In this document: positions 26,795 through 33,718 of the stretch, piece after piece
Layout of the letters: every line of letters starts with the position of its first letter
Numbering within the stretch: the stretch's first letter is position 1
Source: Agrococcus sp.
GTDB lineage: Bacteria; Actinomycetota; Actinomycetes; Actinomycetales; Microbacteriaceae
DNA length: 43,039 nucleotides
Reading direction: 5' to 3'
Assembly (NCBI GenBank): GCA_031178105.1
Contig: JAPSJX010000009.1
Span: 1-43,039 of the forward strand
The notes under the pieces: generated by a model
Told to the model about the DNA's origin: nothing
The model's input: only the letters and a program-made list of their open reading frames with translations
Databases searched by the model: none
Position numbers and translations under genes: made by a program

Positions 26795-27508
26795 ATGCAG
26801 AGCATCCCGACCACCGTGTCGCTCGTCCGCCGTGTGCTGCTCGTCGGCCGCGCGATCGTCGCGGTCGCCATCCTCGCCGCGGTCATCGGCCAGCTCTCCA
26901 CGAGCATCGCGTTCTGGACCGCCCGCGGCGACGCGTCGATCCCGCTCGACGTGCTGAACTTCTTCAGCTTCTTCACGATCCAGTCGAACCTCATGACGAT
27001 GCTGGCGCTCGGTGCGCTCGTCGTCGCGCAGCTGCGACGGCGCAGGGTCGGCCGTCTGCTCGACGTCGTGCTCCTGTCCATGACGACGTACATGGTCGTG
27101 ATGGGCCTCGTCTACAGCACGCTGCTGCGCGGCGTCGAGCTGCAGCAGGGGGCGACGCTGGGCTGGGCGAACGAGGTGCTGCACCACATCGCGCCGCTGT
27201 GGATGCTCATCGATTGGATCCTCAGCGGGCGGAAGCGGGCCGTGCGCTACCGCGACCTCGGCATCGTCGTGCTCTTCCCCGTGGCGTGGCTCGCGTACAC
27301 GCTGGCACGCGGGCCCGTCACGCCCAACCAGGTCAACGGCCTGGGCTGGTGGTACCCGTATCCGTTCCTGGATCCGGCGATCCACATGAGCGGCTACGCG
27401 GGTGTCGCGATCGTGTGCATGGTGATCGCTGCGGTCGTCCTGCTCAGTTCGGGGGTGCTGATCGCCTACGCACGCTGGCGGGGGCGCGCATGGGGCAGAC
27501 TCGTGTGA
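26795..27508 (+). CDS. Pr6Pr-like 6-TM membrane protein, copy 2 (paralogue of 25665-26396)
   Basis: Near-identical segments: AVAILAAVIGQLSTSIAFWTARGDASIPLDVLNFFSFFTIQSN and GWWYPYPFLDPAIHMSGYAGVAIV. Confidence 0.82.
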   Translation: MQSIPTTVSLVRRVLLVGRAIVAVAILAAVIGQLSTSIAFWTARGDASIPLDVLNFFSFFTIQSNLMTMLALGALVVAQLRRRRVGRLLDVVLLSMTTYMVVMGLVYSTLLRGVELQQGATLGWANEVLHHIAPLWMLIDWILSGRKRAVRYRDLGIVVLFPVAWLAYTLARGPVTPNQVNGLGWWYPYPFLDPAIHMSGYAGVAIVCMVIAAVVLLSSGVLIAYARWRGRAWGRLV

Positions 27509-27510
27509 CC

Positions 27511-28272
27511 ATGCGCGCACTCCACACGACGCGGCTCGGCGATCGGGGCTCCCCCGTCGCCTTCTGCCACGGCCTCTTCGGGCAGGGCAAGAACTGGACG
27601 CAGATCGCGAAGTCGCTCGCCGACCGGCATCGCGTGACGCTCGTCGACATGCCGAACCACGGCCGGTCCCCCTGGACGGAGCAGTTCGACTACGCCGAGA
27701 TGGCGGATGCCGTGGCCGGACTCATCGACGAGCCTGTCGCGCTCGTGGGGCACTCGATGGGCGGCAAGGCGGCCATGCTGGCGGCGCTCCGCCACCCGGG
27801 CCGCGTGGAGCGGCTGTGCGTCGTGGACGTCGCGCCCGTCTCCTACCGCGGCAGCGACGAGTTCCGCGGCTTCATCGACGCGATGCTCGGCATGGACCTC
27901 GAGTCGATCGAGTCGCGGGCGGACGCGGACGCGGCGCTCGCGCCCGCCGTGCCTGACCCGGGCGTGCGCGGCTTCCTGCTGCAGAACCTCCGCCGCGAGG
28001 GGGACGCGTGGCGCTGGCTGCCGAACCTCGAGCTGCTGCGGAGCGACCTCGACGAGCTGCGCTCATGGCCTGAGACCGACGCGGTCTACGAGGGGCCGGT
28101 GCTGTGGATCGCGGGCGCCGACTCGGACTACGTGCGCGACGAGCATCGCGAGGCGATGGAGGCGCGGTTCCCGCGCGCGCGGCGCGTGACGGTCAAGGGC
28201 GCGGGGCACTGGGTGCACGCGGCCCAGCCGGCCGTCGTCGCGGGGCTGCTCGACCGCTTCCTCGAGGCCTGA
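27511..28272 (+). CDS. alpha/beta hydrolase
   Basis: VAFCHGLFGQGKNWTQIAKSLA, LVDMPNHGRSPWT, VALVGHSMGGKAAML (nucleophile elbow), KGAGHWVHAAQP (catalytic His). Confidence 0.94.
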   Translation: MRALHTTRLGDRGSPVAFCHGLFGQGKNWTQIAKSLADRHRVTLVDMPNHGRSPWTEQFDYAEMADAVAGLIDEPVALVGHSMGGKAAMLAALRHPGRVERLCVVDVAPVSYRGSDEFRGFIDAMLGMDLESIESRADADAALAPAVPDPGVRGFLLQNLRREGDAWRWLPNLELLRSDLDELRSWPETDAVYEGPVLWIAGADSDYVRDEHREAMEARFPRARRVTVKGAGHWVHAAQPAVVAGLLDRFLEA

Positions 28273-28278
28273 ACCAGT

Positions 28279-28310
28279 TCGGAGGCCCACCGATGACGGT
28301 GGGCCTCCGA
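28279..28310. terminator. bidirectional terminator hairpin
   Basis: TCGGAGGCCCACC-GATGAC-GGTGGGCCTCCGA perfect 13-bp stem between convergent genes. Confidence 0.93.
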
Positions 28311-28328
28311 GCTTCAGGGTCGGCCGGT

Positions 28329-29273
28329 TCAGCGCTCGACGGCGAGCACCGTGAGATCGTCAGCGAGGTCGATGTCGGTGTCGTCGCCGTCGATCGCGAC
28401 CTCCACCTCGTACCGCACCTCGTCGTCCTCGGACTCGATCGACCGCACGCTGCCGCCGCCCGCCGCTGCCACTGCGGCATCCACGATGGCGGGGATCCGC
28501 GCGGTGTCGAGCGCGAGGTCGCTCGACCGGTCGTCGTGGTCGTCCTCGCGGACGAGGGCATCGCCGGAGACGGGCACGCGCACGTCGAGCTCGCTGCCGT
28601 CGTCGAGGCGCACGTCGACGTGCCACCCGCCGCCCTCGACCTCGATGCTCGTGGCCGAGCCGCCGCCGGCCGCCGCGATCGCGGTCTCGATCGCGGCGAC
28701 GAGGTCGGGAGCCTCTGACGACGCTGCGCCTGCGCCCGATGCGTGGCCGGAGCCGGGACCCTCGCCGCGGCCGTCATCGTCGTGGCCGCGTCCATCGCGG
28801 TCACCACCCCGGTCGTCACCGGGCTCGACCGAGGCGCCGGGGGCCCGGTTCGCACCCGGGCCGTCGGTCGCACCCGGGTCGTCGGTCGCACCCGGCGCCG
28901 TCGGGGCCGGCGCGGACGCGAGCGGCGCCGACGACGAGGACGACGAGGGGTCGCCGCCGTCGTCGTCGACGGCGTCTGCGATCGTCATGCCCACGCCTGC
29001 GACCGCGAGCACCGTGAGCGCGGCGGCCGAGCCGATCAGCACGGGCTTGAGGATGCCGCGGCTGCGCTGGGCGGCGGCCGCGGGCACGGGCTCGTGCACG
29101 CGCGTCGTGGCGTCGTCCGGTGCATCGGCGCGCGCGGGGTCGCCGGCAGCGGGGTCCCGGGGAAGCGGGTCGTTCGCACCGACGTGGTCGGTCCGGCCGT
29201 GATCGGCCGGACCGTCGCCGGCCGGGTCGTAGGGCGGCTGGGGATCGCGGGGGGTCTGCTCGTTCATGGCCAT
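28329..29273 (-). CDS. membrane-anchored protein with two C-terminal PepSY-like repeats
   Basis: TM segment PVLIGSAAALTVLAVAGVGMTI; two paralogous segments VAAIETAIAAAGGGSATSIEVEGGGWHVDVRLDDGSELDVRV and IPAIVDAAVAAAGGGSVRSIESEDDEVRYEVEVAIDGDDTDIDL. Confidence 0.78.
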   Translation of the reverse strand: MAMNEQTPRDPQPPYDPAGDGPADHGRTDHVGANDPLPRDPAAGDPARADAPDDATTRVHEPVPAAAAQRSRGILKPVLIGSAAALTVLAVAGVGMTIADAVDDDGGDPSSSSSSAPLASAPAPTAPGATDDPGATDGPGANRAPGASVEPGDDRGGDRDGRGHDDDGRGEGPGSGHASGAGAASSEAPDLVAAIETAIAAAGGGSATSIEVEGGGWHVDVRLDDGSELDVRVPVSGDALVREDDHDDRSSDLALDTARIPAIVDAAVAAAGGGSVRSIESEDDEVRYEVEVAIDGDDTDIDLADDLTVLAVER

Positions 29274-29324
29274 CACCTTGCTCGACGAGTGCTGACGCGG
29301 GTCTGAACGATGCTGAACGATGCT

Positions 29325-30686
29325 TCAGGATCGATCGGTCGCGGCGGGGAGCTCGAGCACGAAGCGCGCGCCGCCCGAGGGCGAGCCGGTGATCCACGCG
29401 TCGCCGCCGTGCGCTCTCGCGACCTCGCGGACGATGGCGAGGCCGAGGCCGGAGCCGCCGTCGTCGCGCGCCCGCGCCTCGTCGAGCCGCACGAAGCGCT
29501 CGAAGACGCGCTCCTGCTCCGAGTCGGGCACGCCCGCGCCGTCATCGTCCACCCAGAGCAGCGCGCGCCCGTCGCGCACGACCGAGCCGAGCGCGATGCC
29601 GTCGCGCGCGTGCCGGAGCGCGTTGTCGACGAGGTTGCGGAGCGCGCGGGCGAGCAGCCTGGCATCGCCTACGACCGGCGCGACGCGCACGGCCACGCCG
29701 TCTGCCGCGCGCCCGAGGGCGCGCACGCGCTCGACCTCCGCGAGCGCGAGATCGTCGAGGTCGACCGGTCGCCGCTGGCCCGCCTCGTGCTCGTCGAGCC
29801 GCGCGAGCAGCAGCAGTCCCTCGACGATGCCGTGCATCCGCTCCCCCTCCTCGAGCACGACGTCGGCGAGCTCGCCGGGCGCGGTCGAGCCGGGATGCGC
29901 GCGCAAGAGCTCCGCGAACTGACGCATAGAGGCGAGCGGCGACCGCAGCTCGTGCGACGCGTCGGCGACGAACCGGCGTCGCGCTCGCGCGCCCTCCTCG
30001 ACGCGGGCGAGCATCCGGTTCATGGTCGCGGCGAGTCGGTCGACCTCGTCGTCGCGGCCGCTCGTGGGGACCCGGCGGTCGAGCGCTGACGCGTCGATGG
30101 CGTCGACCTGGGCGCGCATCCGGTCGACCGGCGCGAGGGCGCGGCCGACGACGATCCACACGACGGTGCCGACGAGCACGATCGCGAGCGGCACGGCGGT
30201 CATGAGCAGCGAGGTCGCGAGCCGCACGGCGTCGTCGATGGCGGCGGTCGAGCGTGCCACCACGAGCGTGCCGGCGGTGACCTCCTCCGCGATCACGACG
30301 TAGCGCTCGCCCTCGAGCGTGACCTCGAGCGGTCCCGTCGCGCTCGGCTCGGCTGCTGCCGGCCCGCTCCCCGTCGGCACCGGCACCGCCGCAGCCCGGT
30401 CGTCGTTCACGACGACGCCCGTGTCGGAGCGCAGCGCCACGAGCACGTCGTCGTCGCGCTGCACGAGCGCCGCGGTCTGGATCGTGCCCGCGTCGACGCC
30501 GTCGGCGAGCGCCGCGAGCTCGTCGCCGAGCTGCTCGGCGACCGACGCGGTGAGCAGCCGATCGAGCGACCACACGAAGCCGACGGCGCCGAGACCCAGC
30601 GCGAGCGCGACGACCGCGAGCGCCGCAGCCGTGATGCGGAGGCGGATGGACGCGCCGCCGGGTGCTCGGCGGGTCGGGTCAGCCAC
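29325..30686 (-). CDS. sensor histidine kinase
   Basis: FVADASHELRSPLASMRQF (H box), RNLVDNALRHA (N box), DDGAGVPDSEQERVFERF, GSGLGLAIVREVARAHGG; HAMP-like region; overlaps the response regulator stop codon. Confidence 0.95.
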   Translation of the reverse strand: MADPTRRAPGGASIRLRITAAALAVVALALGLGAVGFVWSLDRLLTASVAEQLGDELAALADGVDAGTIQTAALVQRDDDVLVALRSDTGVVVNDDRAAAVPVPTGSGPAAAEPSATGPLEVTLEGERYVVIAEEVTAGTLVVARSTAAIDDAVRLATSLLMTAVPLAIVLVGTVVWIVVGRALAPVDRMRAQVDAIDASALDRRVPTSGRDDEVDRLAATMNRMLARVEEGARARRRFVADASHELRSPLASMRQFAELLRAHPGSTAPGELADVVLEEGERMHGIVEGLLLLARLDEHEAGQRRPVDLDDLALAEVERVRALGRAADGVAVRVAPVVGDARLLARALRNLVDNALRHARDGIALGSVVRDGRALLWVDDDGAGVPDSEQERVFERFVRLDEARARDDGGSGLGLAIVREVARAHGGDAWITGSPSGGARFVLELPAATDRS

Positions 30687-31356
30687 CGTCCGCCGCCAAC
30701 CGGTACCCGGCGCCGCGCACCGTCTGGATCGCATCCCTCCCGAACGGCCGGTCGACCTTGCGCCGGATCCTGCCGACGTAGACCTCGACGATGTTCGGGT
30801 CGCCCTCGAAGTCCTCGGACCACACGTCGTCGAGCAGCTCGCCCTTCATCACGGCCTCGCCCCGGCGACGCATGAGCAGCTCGAGCACCGCGAGCTCGCG
30901 CGCCGTGAGCTCGACCTCGGTCTCGCCGCGGTGCACCGTGCGCGCGGCCGGGTCGAGCCGCAGGTCGCCCGCCTCGAGCACGACAGGCCGCTCGCGCGCC
31001 CCGCGACGCACGAGCGCGCGGATGCGCGCCACCAGCACCGGGAACGAGAAGGGTTTGGTGAGCCAGTCGTCGCCGCCCGTGTCGAGGCCCTCGACCTCGT
31101 CCCACTCGCCGTCCTTCGCCGTGAGGAAGAGCACCGGCGTCCAGTTGCCCTCCGCACGCATCGTCTGGCAGACGCGATAGCCGCTCATGCCGGGCATCAT
31201 GACGTCGAGCAGCACGACGTCGTAGGCGAACTCCCGCACGCGCCAGAGCCCGTCGACGCCGTCGTGGGCGACGTCGACCGTCATGCCCTCGGCGCGGAGG
31301 CCACGCTGGACGCCGTCGGCGAGCCGCACCTCGTCATCGACCAGGAGCACCCGCAT
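30679..31356 (-). CDS. response regulator, OmpR/PhoB family
   Basis: MRVLLVDDEVRLADGVQRGLRAEG...YDVVLLDVMMPGMSGYRVC...VLFLTAKD...KPFSFPVLVARIRALVRR; winged helix C-terminus VEVYVGRIRRKVDRPFGRDAIQTVRGAGYRL. Confidence 0.97.
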   Translation of the reverse strand: MRVLLVDDEVRLADGVQRGLRAEGMTVDVAHDGVDGLWRVREFAYDVVLLDVMMPGMSGYRVCQTMRAEGNWTPVLFLTAKDGEWDEVEGLDTGGDDWLTKPFSFPVLVARIRALVRRGARERPVVLEAGDLRLDPAARTVHRGETEVELTARELAVLELLMRRRGEAVMKGELLDDVWSEDFEGDPNIVEVYVGRIRRKVDRPFGRDAIQTVRGAGYRLAADGG

Positions 31357-31435
31357 GCGTCGAGCATGCCGCCTCGGCGCTGACGCGCCGCTGAACGACG
31401 CCGAGCGACCCGACCGGGTCCGCCGATCTGGGAAG

Positions 31436-32053
31436 ATGGAGCCCATGCCTGCCGTCGCCGAGCCCCTCGCGCGCGTCGTGCTCATCGGCGGCGCATCGGG
31501 CTCGGGCAAGTCGCGCATCGCGGAGCACTCGGGGCTGCCGGTCCTGCGGCTCGACGACTTCTACCGCGAGGGCGACGACCCGGCGCTGCCTCGGCTCGCG
31601 ACGGGCGAGGTCGACTGGGACCACCCGGGCTCGTGGCACCTCGACCGGGCGGCGGACGCCCTCGAGCAGCTCGCCCGCACCGGTCGCACGAGCGCACCGG
31701 TCTACGACATCTCGCGCAGCGCGACCGTCGGCAGCCGCGACGTCACGCTCGACGGAGCGGCGCTGTTCGTCGCCGAGGGCGTCTTCGTCGGCGAGGTGGT
31801 GGCCGAGGCGCAGCGCCGCGGCATCCTCGCCGACGCGCTCTGCGTGCACCGATCGCGCTGGGTCACGATGGCGCTGCGGCTCGTGCGCGACCTCCGCGAG
31901 CGCCGCAAGAGCCCCGCGTTCCTCGTGCGGCGCGGCGCGCTGCTCGCGCGCCGAGAGCCGGTGATCGTCGCGCGGCTGACCGACGCCGGATGCCGGCCCG
32001 TGCGGGTCCGAGCGGCCCGCCGCATGCTCGCGCGGGCCTCGGCGCGCGCCTGA
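31436..32053 (+). CDS. uridine kinase-like P-loop nucleoside kinase
   Basis: VVLIGGASGSGKSRIAE, RLDDFYREGDDPALPR, VDWDHPGSWHLDRAADALEQLARTGRTSAPVYDISRS. Confidence 0.85.
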   Translation: MEPMPAVAEPLARVVLIGGASGSGKSRIAEHSGLPVLRLDDFYREGDDPALPRLATGEVDWDHPGSWHLDRAADALEQLARTGRTSAPVYDISRSATVGSRDVTLDGAALFVAEGVFVGEVVAEAQRRGILADALCVHRSRWVTMALRLVRDLRERRKSPAFLVRRGALLARREPVIVARLTDAGCRPVRVRAARRMLARASARA

Positions 32054-32071
32054 CCCTCCGGTCGGGGATCC

Positions 32072-32719
32072 CTAGCCCTCGACCATGACCTCCTTGCCGT
32101 CGACGATCGCGTACGTCGCGGTGCGGAACGGCGCCGGGGTGAGCGTCAGCGCGACGGCGCCGCTCCCGGCGACACGCACATCCGTCACCTCGAACCCCGA
32201 CGGCTGCGCGACGTCGTCGAAGAGCCGCTTGCCCGGTCCGACGATCGCCGGGAAGACGATGAGCCGGAGCTCGTCGAGCAGGCCCTCGGCGATGAGCGTC
32301 TGCAGCAGCTGCCACGACCCGTGCACCTGCAGCTCGCCGTCCCCGGTCGCCTTCAGGGCGCGGATGCGCTCGACGACGTGGTCGGCGATGACGGACTCCG
32401 TGCCGCTCCAGGTCGCACCCTCCTGCCCGAGCGTCGTCGAGACGACATGCTTCGGCGCGGTGTTGAGGCGCTGCGCGACCGGGTCCGCGGGGTCGGTCAC
32501 CTGCGGCCAGTAGTCGGCCATCATGCCGTAGGTGACGCGACCGAACAGCAGCGCGTCGGTCGTGGTGAACCAGCCGCTGACGACCTCGCCGACGGTCTCG
32601 TCGAAGGCCGGGGCCACCCACCCGCCGTACCGGAAGCCGCCGGAGGTGTCCTCGTCGGCGCCACCGGGGCCCTGCATGACGCCGTCGAGCGTCATGAACT
32701 CGTGCGCGATCAGCCGCAT
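32072..32719 (-). CDS. dihydrofolate reductase family protein (RibD C-terminal-like)
   Basis: HEFMTLDGVMQGPGGADEDTSGGFRYGGW...LLFGRVTYGMMADYWP...ELQVHGSWQLLQTLIAEGLLDELRLIVFPAIVGPGKRLF. Confidence 0.93.
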   Translation of the reverse strand: MRLIAHEFMTLDGVMQGPGGADEDTSGGFRYGGWVAPAFDETVGEVVSGWFTTTDALLFGRVTYGMMADYWPQVTDPADPVAQRLNTAPKHVVSTTLGQEGATWSGTESVIADHVVERIRALKATGDGELQVHGSWQLLQTLIAEGLLDELRLIVFPAIVGPGKRLFDDVAQPSGFEVTDVRVAGSGAVALTLTPAPFRTATYAIVDGKEVMVEG

Positions 32720-32837
32720 GGCCGCCTCCTCGGACCGGGCGCGGCGGCGTCCGTGCTCGCCGCGATGCCGACGAGCATGCGGTGCTCGTGGAGGCTTCGC
32801 AAGAGGTCAGATCGAGCCGTGAGATCGCTGAGAACCG

Positions 32838-32864
32838 CTGGCACTCTCGGAGGCTGAGTGCTAA
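32838..32864. promoter_or_regulatory. CIRCE element (HrcA operator) upstream of hsp20
   Basis: CTGGCACTC-TCGGAGGCT-GAGTGCTAA compared with TTAGCACTC-N9-GAGTGCTAA: right arm perfect, left arm 7/9. Confidence 0.88.
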
Positions 32865-32962
32865 TCTGGCGCTGCTCCGCGGGGCACGCCCCGAGGGGCT
32901 CGCCACAGACACCGGGGACCGTCGCACGGGGCGACGGCCCGAATCTGAGGAGGTGGTTGTCA

Positions 32963-33445
32963 ATGGCACTGACCTTCGACCCGTTCCGCGAGATGGACCG
33001 GATGGCCGCCCGCCTGCTCACCAGCGGAGGCACCGAGCGCTCGTCGAGCTGGATGCCGATGGATCTCTACCGCGCCGGCGATCACTACATCGTGAACGTC
33101 GACCTGCCGGGCGTGGACCCCGGCTCGATCGACCTCGACGTCGACGCGAACACGCTCACCATCCAGGCCGAGCGGACGATCGGCTCCGCCGACGGAGCGC
33201 AGTGGCTCGCGCAGGAGCGGCCCGCCGGTCGCTACATGCGCCAGCTCGGACTCGGGAACGACGTCGACCTCGAGCGCATCGAGGCGAACTACGAGCACGG
33301 CGTGCTCATGCTGACGATCCCGGTCGCCGAGCGCGCGAAGCCGCGCAAGATCTCGGTCGAGCAGCGCTCCAGCCAGTCGCAGCTCTCGAGCGGCTCCGAG
33401 ACCGCCGGTTCGGAGTCGAGCGACCGCTCGACGGCGACGGCCTGA
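32963..33445 (+). CDS. hsp20: Hsp20/alpha-crystallin family small heat-shock protein
   Basis: MPMDLYRAGDHYIVNVDLPGVDPGSIDLDVDANTLTIQAER...YMRQLGLGNDVDLERIEANYEHGVLMLTIPVAERAKPRKI. Confidence 0.96.
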   Translation: MALTFDPFREMDRMAARLLTSGGTERSSSWMPMDLYRAGDHYIVNVDLPGVDPGSIDLDVDANTLTIQAERTIGSADGAQWLAQERPAGRYMRQLGLGNDVDLERIEANYEHGVLMLTIPVAERAKPRKISVEQRSSQSQLSSGSETAGSESSDRSTATA

Positions 33446-33455
33446 CCGAATACAC

Positions 33456-33481
33456 CAGCGCCCCTCCGCGGAGGGGCGCTG
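33456..33481. terminator. terminator hairpin after hsp20
   Basis: CAGCGCCCCTCCGCGGAGGGGCGCTG perfect palindrome. Confidence 0.88.
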
Positions 33482-33718
33482 CTGCGTCTGCGGGCGGCCG
33501 ACCGTGACAAGCCGAGCGCGCACGCATAGGATGCCGCCACAGTCCTCCCGTCCGCGCGGGCCTCCCGAGCGGACCACGCTTCGGTCGGCTGCGGCGCCCG
33601 CCGTCGCGCACCACGGCCCGGCGCGCCGACCGCCCTCGTCCGAAGGGTCGGTCCTCGGTCGTCCCCGCTTCGACGAGCGGTGTTCAACGCTCGTGCGAGG
33701 CCCGACACGGAGGCTGCC

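Noticed and set aside
33680-33718. ORF-track start of the giant protein at 33680
   Set aside because: The GTG at 33719 has a well-placed GGAGG; the upstream GTG lacks a convincing RBS and adds only 13 residues.
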